From Bradyrhizobium sp. ORS 375 (lineage in GTDB: Bacteria; Pseudomonadota; Alphaproteobacteria; Rhizobiales; Xanthobacteraceae), in the NCBI RefSeq assembly GCF_000239775.1, contig NZ_CAFI01000482.1, forward strand, positions 1 to 32,210: a stretch of 32,210 nucleotides of DNA. Reading direction: 5' to 3'. Positions 15,134-25,200 of this stretch are shown here, piece after piece; position 1 is the first letter of the stretch; each line of letters opens with the position of its first letter. The notes below the pieces were generated by a model, which worked only from the letters and a program-made list of their open reading frames with translations, was not told the origin of the DNA and did no database searches. A program made the translations under genes and the position numbers.

Positions 15134-16356
15134 GAATGCGCATCCTTTCTGAAAGTGATCTCGAGTGCATCGCCGTTCATCTTCGCGCCCGCCGTCTGCA
15201 TCGCTACCAGGGCGCGGGGTAGCAGGATGACGCGCTTGAACGTACCGATACGGATGAAGAGATCCTCGTTGTCGCGGGAGATCTCCACCTTGTCCTTCGG
15301 GGCGAACCGCATCTGCACCGAAAGCCTGTGCTCATTGTCGGAGATCTTGGCAAAGCCGAACGGCGCCGTCGAAACCCGTACCTCCGCCGGATCGGCATCG
15401 CCATAGAGCTGCGCGCCGAACTCCTCGAGCCGTTCGACTCCGACCACCTCGCTCCGCTGGAACGGAATGGTCGCGATCGGCACCGGATCGAAGTAGCTGT
15501 GCACCGTCTCGATCATTGCGGTCTGCCGCTCCACCCAGTGCGAGAAATAGCCGTCGCCCTTCGGCAGCATGCGGTTCACGACGACGGTGTCAATGGCGAT
15601 CCCATACAGGTTGAAGTACATGTAGGCCCGCTGGGTCTCGCGGACGACCATCTGGTCCGGCACGGTGACCAGCCGGAGCGAGGTGATGCTGGGATCATGC
15701 AGCATCGTCTCGACGCCTTCGAGCTTCTCGAACAGGCTCTGCAGCGCCGCGAAATACCCGTCCTCGGGCAGCATCATCGACTCGCCACCGAACTTCTTGG
15801 CAATCGGTCGCAACACGCTGGCGACCCGGCGATCGATTTTGAGCCGCTTGCGCACATACCAGTCGATCGAGCCGATGATCGAGACGAAGCGCAGGGACTC
15901 GCTGGTCGGCGGGCAGTCGACGACGATGACGTCATAGGTGCCCTCGCGGGCATATTGGTTGATGTGGAGGAGGGCGATGATGTCCTCCATGCCCGGCATG
16001 ATCGCCGCCTCCTCGGCGACGATGCCGTCGAGCCCGCCGCCCATCAGCAGATAGGCGATGTATTTGTAGACGTCGCCCCAGTTGCGCTGCATCTCCTCCT
16101 GGACGTCGATCTCCTGGAAGTCGAGATTGTCGCGCACCTTCACCGGCTGGCCGCGCGCCGTGCTGAACAGCTCATCGCTCATGTTGAAGCTGTCGGCGAG
16201 GCTATGCGCGAGGTCGAACGACATCACGATGGTCTTGCGGCCGCTCGCGGCCAGCGCAACGGCGGTCGCCGCGGCAACCGTGGTCTTGCCGACGCCGCCT
16301 TTGCCCGAGACCATAATGATGCGCGGCTTGGCGCGCGATGGTGCAGTCCCCGTCAT
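15130..16356 (-). CDS. ArsA/Get3-type ATPase with C-terminal HSP20-like domain
   Basis: 408 residues from ATG 16356, which overlaps the thioesterase stop (ATGA at 16353-16356). The N-terminus carries the deviant Walker A loop G-K-G-G-V-G-K-T-T at 18-26, a switch I-like F-D-L-A-H-S-L-A-D-S-F (D-P-A-H in classical members) and a switch II-like V-D-C-P-P-T-S-E-S-L-R-F. The last 90 or so residues (about 318-405) form a beta-rich segment ending in R-V-I-L-L-P-R-A-L-V and A-L-E-I-T-F, which fits the HSP20-like domain found on many bacterial single-domain ArsA homologs. There is no tandem second ATPase domain, and arsenic genes are absent, so arsenite export is unlikely. Its role in an NRPS operon is unknown: ATP-driven chaperoning or membrane delivery of partners such as the small helical proteins is an inference. 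Confidence 0.88.
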   Translation of the reverse strand: MTGTAPSRAKPRIIMVSGKGGVGKTTVAAATAVALAASGRKTIVMSFDLAHSLADSFNMSDELFSTARGQPVKVRDNLDFQEIDVQEEMQRNWGDVYKYIAYLLMGGGLDGIVAEEAAIMPGMEDIIALLHINQYAREGTYDVIVVDCPPTSESLRFVSIIGSIDWYVRKRLKIDRRVASVLRPIAKKFGGESMMLPEDGYFAALQSLFEKLEGVETMLHDPSITSLRLVTVPDQMVVRETQRAYMYFNLYGIAIDTVVVNRMLPKGDGYFSHWVERQTAMIETVHSYFDPVPIATIPFQRSEVVGVERLEEFGAQLYGDADPAEVRVSTAPFGFAKISDNEHRLSVQMRFAPKDKVEISRDNEDLFIRIGTFKRVILLPRALVAMQTAGAKMNGDALEITFRKDAHS

Positions 16357-17183
16357 GAAATGCGCAACTCCGAAGCTGTCGGACCGCGCGCGCTGGATGA
16401 GTCGCGCAGCCGCTCCGCGATGGCGCGGGCGATCAACGCCACGACGGCCGGCATCGCGTGATGGATGAAGAAGTGATTGCCGTCGAACATCTCGCAAGCG
16501 AGAGGCTCTGAGGTCATGGCCTGCCAGCTCCGCAGCTCGGGCAGACCGGCAATGGGATCGCTCCGGCCGCCGATTGCCAGGATCGGGCAGGCGAGCGGGG
16601 GCCGCGCATGCCATTCATAGGTCTCGCACAGCCTGAAGTCGGCGCGGAGCGAGGGCAGCACCAGCGCCAGCAGCTCCGGTTCCTCCAGCAGCGCGGAGGG
16701 CAGGCCGCCGAGTTCCATCACCGCGGCCAGAAACTCGCGGTCGGCGAGATGCGAGATCACCGGAAACCGGCGTGGGAGGTTCGGCGCGCCGTGGCCGGAC
16801 ACGATCAGGAGTTCCGGGCCGCGCAATCCGCGTTCCCCCAGCGCCACCGCCAGCTCATAGGCGAGCATCGCCCCCATGCTGTGCCCGAACAATGCGTAGG
16901 GTCGGTCGAGCCAGGGTGTGATGGCCGGCACGAGCTGCGAGATCAGTGTCGCAGCATCGTCGATCGCGGGCTCCATGATGCGGCGCTCGCGACCGGGCAG
17001 GTGCACCGGCGAGAATGCGATCCTGCCCGGCAGCTTCGGCGACCACTCACCGAAGCTCGCGGCGTTGCCGCCGGCGAACGGCAAGGCGAACACGCGCAGC
17101 CGGCGCGTCGTCTCGGGCTCGCCGCCGATCCAGGCGCGGCTCCCGCCGCTCCGCGACGTCGGTGGGGTGAACAGGCTGCTCAC
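16353..17183 (-). CDS. Type II thioesterase (stand-alone, NRPS/PKS editing)
   Basis: 276 residues when started at GTG 17183, which overlaps the patatin stop (GTGA at 17180-17183); the frame is open much further upstream but that would lie inside the patatin gene. Alpha/beta-hydrolase fold of the GrsT/TEII family: L-P-F-A-G-G-N-A near the start of the domain, H-L-P-G-R-E-R-R, the nucleophile G-H-S-M-G with Ser102, G-G-R-S-D-P-I with Asp209 and G-N-H-F-F with His237, so the triad is complete. Such enzymes free stalled or mis-primed carrier domains by cleaving short acyl or aminoacyl groups. Its place in the operon is consistent with that housekeeping role. It could also release the final product, but the Phe-like module already carries its own TE domain. 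Confidence 0.92.
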   Translation of the reverse strand: MSSLFTPPTSRSGGSRAWIGGEPETTRRLRVFALPFAGGNAASFGEWSPKLPGRIAFSPVHLPGRERRIMEPAIDDAATLISQLVPAITPWLDRPYALFGHSMGAMLAYELAVALGERGLRGPELLIVSGHGAPNLPRRFPVISHLADREFLAAVMELGGLPSALLEEPELLALVLPSLRADFRLCETYEWHARPPLACPILAIGGRSDPIAGLPELRSWQAMTSEPLACEMFDGNHFFIHHAMPAVVALIARAIAERLRDSSSARGPTASELRIS

Positions 17184-18277
17184 GGCCCCGGCTCCAAGCT
17201 CGTGTCGGGCTGCAGCGCAGGCGTGATCACGTCGCGCCCCTCCGGCCCGGGTGGGACGTCGCCGATCCAACCCTGCACATGGAGCCACTGACAGATCTCG
17301 TCGACGGCAGCTTCGACATCGGTATGGGCCAGCGCCTCCTCGATCACCTTGCGCGTCTGGCCGATGTCGAACGGATGCGGCGCCGCATTGAAATACGGAT
17401 CGATGCGCTTGAAATTGGTGCCGAGCAGCTGCGCGCATTGATATTCGATGATGGCGCCGCCGCCACGGATGGCCAGCCGCACCAGCAGCATCGGCTCCTT
17501 CGGCGACAGCAGCCATTGGCCGTAACCCCAGTCGGCGATGCCGTCGACGATCTCGGGCTTCACCGACAGCGGCTTGCGGCCGCAGCCGACCGAGAGCACG
17601 CTGATGCTCTCGACATCGATCGGCTGGTTGGCCGCGCGGCGCTGCTCGAACACGGCGGAGACGGCGCACATCGACGGATTGTTGGCAACCAGCCCGCCGT
17701 CGAGATAGCCGATGTCGCCGCCGGCGATGCTGGCGAAGATCGGGCTGATCACGGGAATGTTGCTGGTGCGCAGGGCGACATCGACGACTCGCTCGTCTGG
17801 CGAATAGTCGACGATGCCGGGGATGTTGTGGAACAGCCGCGGCCGCCATTGCCGCTGACGTTCGCCGGCATGCTCGTGGTGCAACTGGAACGCGGGCACG
17901 ATGACGCGGCGCTTGAGATCGCTCAGCCGGGTATCGGGGCCGAAATAGCTGACGAGGAAGTCGATCATCCGCTGCCGGTCGTCGAATGCCTTGGCGCCGA
18001 CGAAGCCGGCGGCGAGGCGGGTCGGCTTGAAGGTGAAGGTGGTGTCGAGGATATGCTCCCAGAAGCCCAGCGCACCCTCGATGCCGTGATCGGGATCGTC
18101 ATGGGCCGCGAGGAACAGCGCATTCAGTCCGCCTGCGGACGTGCCGGCGATGATGTCGGCGCGATCGAGGAAATGGCCGCCATGGCGTCCCACGCGGTCG
18201 GCGGTGCGGCGCAGCACCTCGGCCGTGACATAGCCGCTGATGCCGCCATCCATGGCGAGGATGCGCTGATGTGTCAT
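17180..18277 (-). CDS. Patatin-like phospholipase/acyl hydrolase
   Basis: 365 residues; ATG overlaps the NRPS stop (ATGA at 18274-18277). Patatin fold with a Ser-Asp dyad: oxyanion loop M-D-G-G-I-S-G-Y at 9-16 (the usual D-G-G-G-x-R-G is degenerate here, Ile and Ser replacing the third Gly and preceding residue, and Tyr following), nucleophile G-T-S-A-G-G with Ser47, and catalytic Asp193 in D-G-G-L-V-A-N-N-P. No signal peptide or membrane span, so a cytoplasmic lipid or acyl hydrolase. Patatins are not standard parts of NRPS pathways. Possible roles are supplying or trimming an acyl group, membrane remodelling together with the ArsA-type ATPase, or protection. None can be chosen from sequence. 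Confidence 0.88.
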   Translation of the reverse strand: MTHQRILAMDGGISGYVTAEVLRRTADRVGRHGGHFLDRADIIAGTSAGGLNALFLAAHDDPDHGIEGALGFWEHILDTTFTFKPTRLAAGFVGAKAFDDRQRMIDFLVSYFGPDTRLSDLKRRVIVPAFQLHHEHAGERQRQWRPRLFHNIPGIVDYSPDERVVDVALRTSNIPVISPIFASIAGGDIGYLDGGLVANNPSMCAVSAVFEQRRAANQPIDVESISVLSVGCGRKPLSVKPEIVDGIADWGYGQWLLSPKEPMLLVRLAIRGGGAIIEYQCAQLLGTNFKRIDPYFNAAPHPFDIGQTRKVIEEALAHTDVEAAVDEICQWLHVQGWIGDVPPGPEGRDVITPALQPDTSLEPGP

Positions 18278-21200
18278 GGCTGCGCTCCATCGCGTGTGGC
18301 CAGTCCATCGGTGATTGCGTGAGCGAGGGCTGTGACGGACTTGCGCCCGAGCAGCGTGAGATGCGCGGCGCTCACCACGCGAATTTCGGGGGCGATCGTC
18401 AGATGCGCCGCGACGGTTGCGACCAGCGGATCATCGGCTGCGATCGCACCGTCGACGCTGGCGCGGACGATCAGCGTCGGTCCGCCGAATGCGCCTGGCG
18501 TGTAGTTGAGCCAGGCGCGGCTGAGCGCGGTGAAGCACGCCCAGCGGCTGATCAGCTCGCGGGCCAGGCCCAGCACGACGCGCGCGGTCCCGGTATTGCG
18601 ATCGCCGGCCAGCCGCGCGAGATCGGTGATGTCGGCGGGCGAGCGCGGAATGCTGCGCAGCAATTCGCGGCCGAGCCCCACGGCAAGGGCGCCGACACGC
18701 AGCCGACTGCGCGTGCGGCTCTGCCAGGGCAGGCCGGCATCGATCAGCACGAGTTGGACCTGCTCGCCCGCGTCGTCCAGTTGCCGCGCCATCTCGAAGG
18801 CGATGGCGCCGCCGAGCGACCAGCCGCCGACGCGGTAGGGACCGCGTGGCGCGACCTTGCGCATCAGCGCGACATAGCTCGCGGCGAGCGTGACGAGATC
18901 TCCGGCCTGGGCGGCCGGCGGTGCCTCGAGGCCGAACACGGGCCAGTCGGCTGGCAGCGCGTCGGCGAGAGCGCCGTAGCCAAGTGACGTCCCGATCGCG
19001 GGATGGACCAGGAACAGCGGCGCTGCAGATCCGCTGCGGCGGAACGGCAGCAGCTGGCTTGGCAGGTCCGCCGCGTCGTCCTCGGATGCGAGCGCGCGGG
19101 CGATCTGCGCGATGCTCGATCTCGCAAACAGAATAGGGAGAGGCAGCTCGCGGCCGGTCGCGCGCTGCAGCCGGTCCCGCAGGGTCAGCAGCAGCAGCGA
19201 ATGGCCACCGAGAGTGAAGAAGTCGGCATCTGGATCGAGCTCCGCGGACCGCGCGGCATCACGCCCGAGCACGTCGGCGACGATGGTGGCAATCTGCAAC
19301 TCGGCCGGACCGGTCGGCGTCGCACGGCGTGAGCCAACTGCAACATCGGGCAAAGCGAGCAGCGCCGTCATATCGAGCTTGCCGTGACGCGTGCGCGGCA
19401 TGGTCGGCACCGCCACAATCCGGTCGGGCACGAGATATGCGGGAAGACGCTGGCGCAGGTATTCAACGAGCGAGGCGCCGTCGAGCTTGGCGGAGCCGCG
19501 CGCCGCGGCGAAAGCCACGAGACACCCCTCACGCAGCGTGACGGCGGCCTCGGCGACATCGGGATGGCGCTCCAGCGCGGCCTCGATCTCGGCGGGCTCG
19601 ATGCGGTGACCGCGCAGCTTCAGCTGCTGATCGGTCCGGCCAAGATAGGCGATCCGTCCGTCGGGCTGCAGCCGGCCGCGATCGCCGGTGAGGTAGAAGC
19701 GCTCGCCGGGCGCAAGGCGGAGGTCGGTGCGGAATCGCGTGACCGTCCGCTGGACGTCGCCGAGATAGCCGCGCGCGAGGCCAATGCCGCCGATCGCGAT
19801 CTGGCCGATGATGCCGTGGGGCAACGCGGCGCCCTTGGCATCGACGACGGCGACGCTATGGCCGCGGATCGGTCGGCCGATCGTCGGCATCGCATCGTCT
19901 TCAACTCGCTCGATCGTGCTCCAGACCGCGGTCTCGGTCGGGCCATAGGCGTTGAACAGATCGACCGCGCTGGCCCATGCGCCGAGGCCGCCGGGGCAGG
20001 CTTCACCGGCCACGACGACCGTGCGCAGCGAGGGATGATCCTCGGGACGAAGATGCTGCAGCATCGTCGGCGGCAGCGTCACATGGGTCGCGCGACCGGC
20101 GCGGATGCGGGCTGACACGGAGAGCCGGTCAAGCGTATCGCCCTGGTCGGGCAGCAGCAGAGTGCCGCCATGCGCCAGCGCCATCACGACTTCGAAGATG
20201 AATGCATCGAAGCTGATCGCGGCGAACTGCAGCACCCGCGCGTCCGTGCCATCGGAAATGATGTCGTCGGCCTGGGCGCCGGCGAGATTGGCGAGGCCGC
20301 CATGCTCGACCAGCACGCCCTTCGGACGACCGGTGCTGCCGGAGGTGTAGATGAGATAAGCGAGCTGGCCGGCCGCCGGCAGCGGCGAGGATCCCGGCTC
20401 GGCCGTCGCCAGCAGCTCGATCACCGAGGCTTGCGGCACATCGACGGCGAGTTGCTGGGGCTCGGGCGACGTGGTCAGCAGCAGTGCCGGACGCGCATCA
20501 GTAACGAGCTCGCCAATGCGCGCCGGCGGCAGATCGTGGGCGAGCGGCAGATAGCAGCGGCCGCTGCGCCAGATCGCCAAGAGTGCAACGATCAGCTCTG
20601 GTGACGAGGGGCCGAGCACCGCCACGACCGTGCCATCCGGCGTGAGCTCGGTGAGCGCCGCCGCCAGTCTTTCGACATCAGATGTGAGCTCGCCGTAGCT
20701 GATCTCGTCGCCGCGGCAGATCATGGCGGGATGGCCGGGGCAGGCGGCGGCGTGGCGCGCAAACCGTTCGGGCAGACTCACATAGGGCAGCGCAGGAAGG
20801 CCCTCCGCTTGCTTCGTCAGCGCATCGCGCTCGGCAGGCGTGATCAAGGCGAGATCCGCGACCGCGGTCGCCGGACGCGTGACGGCATTGGCGAGCAGCG
20901 TCCGGAACCGCGCGGCAAAAGCCTCCATGCTGTCGCGCGAAAACAGACTCGCCGCGTAGGTCAGCACGCCGCGCCAGCCACCGGCACCATCGGGGAACAG
21001 GTGCAGCTCGAGATCGAAGCGAGTCGCTTTGTAGTCGGCCGAGAGGATCGTGACCGTGCCGTCGCCGAGCCGGCCCTGCGCCGGAAAGTCCGGCTGCACC
21101 GACAGCGCGACCTGCACCAGCGGGTTGCGCGAGGGATTGCGCGGCGGATTGAGCGCCTCGACCAGCCGGTCGAACGGGGTCAGTGCGTGGTCGAGCGCGG

Positions 21201-22272
21201 CAAACGCGACCCGATGCGTCTGCTTGAGGAGATCGGCGAAGCTGCGCTCCGGATCGAGCCGCTGCCGCATCACCAGCGTGTTGACGAAGAAGCCGATCAG
21301 CGGCTCCAGCTCCGGACGCTGCCGGTTGGCGGTGACCGAGCCGACCGCGAGATCGTGCTCCCCGGTGTAGCGATGCAGCAGGGCGGTGAAGGCGGCGAGA
21401 AACACCGCAAAGGCCGAGGTGCCGTGCTGGCGCGCGAGCGCATCGATCAGCCGGCCATGCTGCGGCGGGATCGCGATGGCGACGGCATCGCCGGTGTGGC
21501 TCTGCTGCGGCGACCGCGGCCGGTCGGTCGGAAGCTCCGTCGATGGCAGCTCGGCCAGAGTCTGGCGCCACCAATCCAGCTCGTCCCCAAGGCGCGGGTC
21601 GTTCTCCGCCTCTTGAAAAGCGAGGTCGGCGTAGTCGATGGCCAGCGGCGGCAGCGTCTCACCACGATAGAGCGCCTCGAGGTCGCGCAGCAGCACGCCG
21701 ACGCTCCAGCCGTCGGTGATGATGTGGTGCAGATTGAGCAGCAGCGCATGGTCGCGCTCGCCCAGTCTGACCAGCTCGGCGCTGATCAGCGGGGCACGAC
21801 TCAGGTCGAACCGGTGCTGGGCGTGACGTACCACGGAGGCCGCGAGCGTCTGCTCACGCTGCTCGGTGGTGAGCCCCGACAGATCGCCGCGGTCGAGCGC
21901 AAAGTCGACGCTCGGTGCGATGAATTGATAGGGCTCGCCGTCGCGCTCGCCGAACGAGGTGCGCAGCACGGCGTGCCGTGCGATCAGCGCGCGCAGCGCG
22001 GCCTCGAGGCGGTCTGCATCAATCTGCCCGCCGAGCCGGAGCGGTAGCGGCGAGTTGTAGGCGTAGTCGCCGGGTGACAAGCGGTCGAGGAACCACAGCC
22101 GGCGCTGGGCAGCGGTCAGCGGCGCTGTGCCGCCAGTCGGTGGCAACACCTTGGCGATGGGCGAGAGCCTGGCCTGCGGCGCACGCGCGGCGGCGAGCTG
22201 CGCATCGAGCGCCGCCCGTTGCGCAGGCGACAGCTGTCGCAGCCGTTCGGCGATGTCAGCTGCCGCCGTCAT
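18274..22272 (-). CDS. Terminal NRPS module C-A-PCP-TE, Phe-like specificity
   Basis: 1332 residues from ATG 22272, overlapping the PKS stop (ATGA at 22269-22272). Domains: short helical N-terminal linker (1-45); condensation (about 48-480; H-H-I-I-T-D-G at 182-188); adenylation (about 495-970; Y-T-S-G-S-T-G-R-P-K-G; specificity Asp 689); carrier (G-G-H-S, Ser1025); thioesterase (about 1080-1325; G-G-W-S-L-G-G with Ser1152, and A-A-H-L near the end as the His). Aligned to GrsA, the code reads D-A-F-T-V-A-A-V-W-(K), closest to phenylalanine codes of the D-A-W-T-V-A-A type, though the Phe239 and Trp331 positions are unusual. This is the only integrated release domain in the window, so this module should be the last of the line, condensing an aromatic residue onto the acyl chain from the preceding PKS and releasing it, probably by hydrolysis. 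Confidence 0.94.
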   Translation of the reverse strand: MTAAADIAERLRQLSPAQRAALDAQLAAARAPQARLSPIAKVLPPTGGTAPLTAAQRRLWFLDRLSPGDYAYNSPLPLRLGGQIDADRLEAALRALIARHAVLRTSFGERDGEPYQFIAPSVDFALDRGDLSGLTTEQREQTLAASVVRHAQHRFDLSRAPLISAELVRLGERDHALLLNLHHIITDGWSVGVLLRDLEALYRGETLPPLAIDYADLAFQEAENDPRLGDELDWWRQTLAELPSTELPTDRPRSPQQSHTGDAVAIAIPPQHGRLIDALARQHGTSAFAVFLAAFTALLHRYTGEHDLAVGSVTANRQRPELEPLIGFFVNTLVMRQRLDPERSFADLLKQTHRVAFAALDHALTPFDRLVEALNPPRNPSRNPLVQVALSVQPDFPAQGRLGDGTVTILSADYKATRFDLELHLFPDGAGGWRGVLTYAASLFSRDSMEAFAARFRTLLANAVTRPATAVADLALITPAERDALTKQAEGLPALPYVSLPERFARHAAACPGHPAMICRGDEISYGELTSDVERLAAALTELTPDGTVVAVLGPSSPELIVALLAIWRSGRCYLPLAHDLPPARIGELVTDARPALLLTTSPEPQQLAVDVPQASVIELLATAEPGSSPLPAAGQLAYLIYTSGSTGRPKGVLVEHGGLANLAGAQADDIISDGTDARVLQFAAISFDAFIFEVVMALAHGGTLLLPDQGDTLDRLSVSARIRAGRATHVTLPPTMLQHLRPEDHPSLRTVVVAGEACPGGLGAWASAVDLFNAYGPTETAVWSTIERVEDDAMPTIGRPIRGHSVAVVDAKGAALPHGIIGQIAIGGIGLARGYLGDVQRTVTRFRTDLRLAPGERFYLTGDRGRLQPDGRIAYLGRTDQQLKLRGHRIEPAEIEAALERHPDVAEAAVTLREGCLVAFAAARGSAKLDGASLVEYLRQRLPAYLVPDRIVAVPTMPRTRHGKLDMTALLALPDVAVGSRRATPTGPAELQIATIVADVLGRDAARSAELDPDADFFTLGGHSLLLLTLRDRLQRATGRELPLPILFARSSIAQIARALASEDDAADLPSQLLPFRRSGSAAPLFLVHPAIGTSLGYGALADALPADWPVFGLEAPPAAQAGDLVTLAASYVALMRKVAPRGPYRVGGWSLGGAIAFEMARQLDDAGEQVQLVLIDAGLPWQSRTRSRLRVGALAVGLGRELLRSIPRSPADITDLARLAGDRNTGTARVVLGLARELISRWACFTALSRAWLNYTPGAFGGPTLIVRASVDGAIAADDPLVATVAAHLTIAPEIRVVSAAHLTLLGRKSVTALAHAITDGLATRDGAQP

Positions 22273-25200
22273 GACGCCAACGCCTCCGGTACGCCTTGGC
22301 CTGCGAGCTGATCGAGCCCGTCGAGCAGCGCGGTCAACGTCGCCTTGTCTGCCGTCTCGGTCAGCGCCTGACCGATGCTGAGGGCGAGACCTGCAACCGT
22401 CGGCGTGGCAAAGAACGTCTTCAGCGACAGCCGAACGCCGAACTGTTCGGTGATGCGCGCCAGCAGTTGCACGGCGCGCAGCGAATGACCGCCGAGATCG
22501 AAGAAATTGTCGTCGGCGCCGATGCGATCGATGCCTAGCAACTGGCCCCATAACGCCGAAAGCCTGGTCTCGATCTCGCCCTCGGGCGCGCGATAGGCGG
22601 TCCGGCGTTGCGACGTCAGCGTCTGCGGTGCGCCGGCCGCCTCGGCGTTCGCATCGCGCGCGATCCAGATCTGGCGGCGCTGTGCGAGGTCGCCGCGGGT
22701 CACGACGAACTGCTCGGCCTCGCCCTGCAGGATGATGCGCATGATCGCGGCGAGGCTCTCGGCCGGACGCATCGCGAACGCATCCATGCTGGTGCCGGAG
22801 CCAGCCACGAGCTCATCGTCGCGGGTGAGCCAGCGATCCCAGTTGGTGCTGATCCAATCCGTGGGCCCGCGGCGGCTGCGCAGCGCGGCGGCGGCATCAA
22901 GAACCTGGTTGGCGGCGGAGTAGGCGGCGAAACCGAGGCCGCCGAGAACGGCGGCGTTGGACGACAGCAGCACGACGAAGCACGGCGGAGCCTTGCAGGC
23001 CGCGACCGCCGCGTCGAGGCCGTCGAGCCCAGCGAGCTTCGGCGCGAATTGTGCTGCTACATCGTCCGGCGTGAGCTGGAGGATCGGACTGATCAGGGCG
23101 GTGCCGCTGGTCACGGCCGCCCCGTGAATGATCCCGGCGACGGGACCATGATCGCGTTCGAGGGCCGCTAGGGCCTGCGCCATGGCGGCGGGATCGGCGA
23201 CGTCAGCGGCAACGACCGTGATCGGCAAGCCCTCGCTCTGCCACTGGCGCTGCGCGGCAAGGCGTTCGGCCAGCCGTGGATCGCTCGCGTCCACGCCATC
23301 GTCGTGTGGCGAAGCGGGCCGCACGATCAGCGCCACCCGCGCGCCGAACTGGCGCGCGAGATGACCGGCGAGCAGGCGCCCGACACGGCCGAGCCCGCCC
23401 GTGATCACGACGAGATCGCCGGGCGCAACATTGCGGATCGATGCTGCGTCGGCCGTGAGCTGCACGGGCGTGTAGTCCTTCAGCCAGCGGCGGCGGCCGC
23501 GCCAGGCGACCACGGGCTCCAACGTGTCGGCGGCGAGTTCGCGCATCAGGCCGTCGATGGCAGCTTCTGCGGACGCCGAGCGATCGAGATCGACCACGCT
23601 CACCTCACAGCCCGGGAATTCCTGCGGCAGCACCTGAGCCACGCCGAGGACGGTCGCCCGCGCTGCGATCAGCTCGTCGGTCGTATCGACCAGCATGGCA
23701 TGGTGCGTGCCGATGACGATGCGCGCGGGCGGTGTGCATCCGGCCGTCGCGCAGCCCTGCATCAGGGCGACGATGCTCATGAAGCCGGCGTCGACCTCCG
23801 CTGCGGCGCTCTGCTCAGCGCCCACGTTCCAGAGATGAACAACCGTCGCAGGTGCGATACCCGCTGCAATCAAAAGCAGGCCGAAATCCTCCGCCGAGCC
23901 GGGACGGATCTGAAACGCATCCTGCTCGTCGATGGCAAAGCCGTCCCCGGAGCGGACGCGTAGCACGGGATCATGGCCGGCTTTGCGCAGCTGTTCGATC
24001 ACGCCGGCCGCAATGGCACTGCCGTCATCGAATACCAGGGCGGCGCCATAAGCCGTGACGGCGCGCGGCACAGGCGGCAGAGCTCTGCGCCACGCTGGCA
24101 GATAGAACCAATCGTCGATCGGCTTGTCGGCCGCGACGGTGCGGCGCTCGCCCGCCGCCGGCGGATCGATCCACAGCCGGTTGCGCGTGAACGGATAGGT
24201 CGGCAGCGGCACACGTACGCCGTCGGCGACGCCCGCCATCGAGGAGAGGTCGACGTCGACGCCCGCACACCACATTTGGGCGGCGGCGGTCAGCAGCACG
24301 GCCTTGTCGTCATCGGCGAGGCTGGCCTTGCGCAGCGAGGTCACGCGATGATGGCTCGCGCCATAGGCCGGATGCTGCGCGGCCAGCATCGTGCAGGCCT
24401 CGCCCGGACCGCACTCGATCAGCACCAGATCGGGTTCGCGCAGCAGTGTCGCGAGCGCGCGATCGAAACGGACGGTCTGGCGCAGATGTCTGACCCAGTA
24501 GTCGGCCGTCAGCTCGTCAGGGCGCAGCCAATCGCCTGTCAGGCTCGAGATGATCGGACATGACGGCGTCCGCTGCGGCACGCTCGCGAAGGCGGCCGCG
24601 AACTCCGGCATGACCGCATCGATCGCGCGGGAGTGGCCGCCGACATTGAGAACGAGGCGCTGAGTGCGGATGCCCTGGATGTCCAGACTGCGTTCGAGCT
24701 GATCGATCGCAGCGATCGGCCCTGAAACCGTGCACAGCGCAGGCCCATTGATGGCGGCGAGATCGATCTCCGGACCGGCCAGCGCCATCGCCGCGTCGCT
24801 CGACGCCATGACGGCCAGCATGGCGCCGCCGGCATTCGTGTCCTGCAGTGCCGAGCGCAAGGCGACGATGCGAGCCGCGTCCGCGAGCGTGAACACGCCG
24901 CCCAGCGTGGCCGCGGCATATTCACCGAGACTGTGGCCGAGCATGATGTCGGCTTTGACGCCGCGCGCCTGCCACAGCCGCCCCATCGCGTAGGACACCG
25001 CGAAAGTCGCGGGCAGGGTGATCCGGGCGCTACGATCGGCCGGCGCATCGGAGGCATCGCGGATCAGCGGCAGGATATCGACGCCGGCGGCGCGAAGAAG
25101 CGCTGCGACTTCGAGAAGGGCCTCGCGGAACGCCGGCTCCTGGTCGAGCAGCCCGCGCGCCATGCCGGGATAGGCGACACCGCCGCCCGGAAACAGAAGA

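Noticed and set aside
15130-16356. Arsenite export ATPase (ArsA proper)
   Set aside because: Single ATPase domain, an HSP20-like C-terminus and no arsB, arsC, arsD or arsR neighbour.
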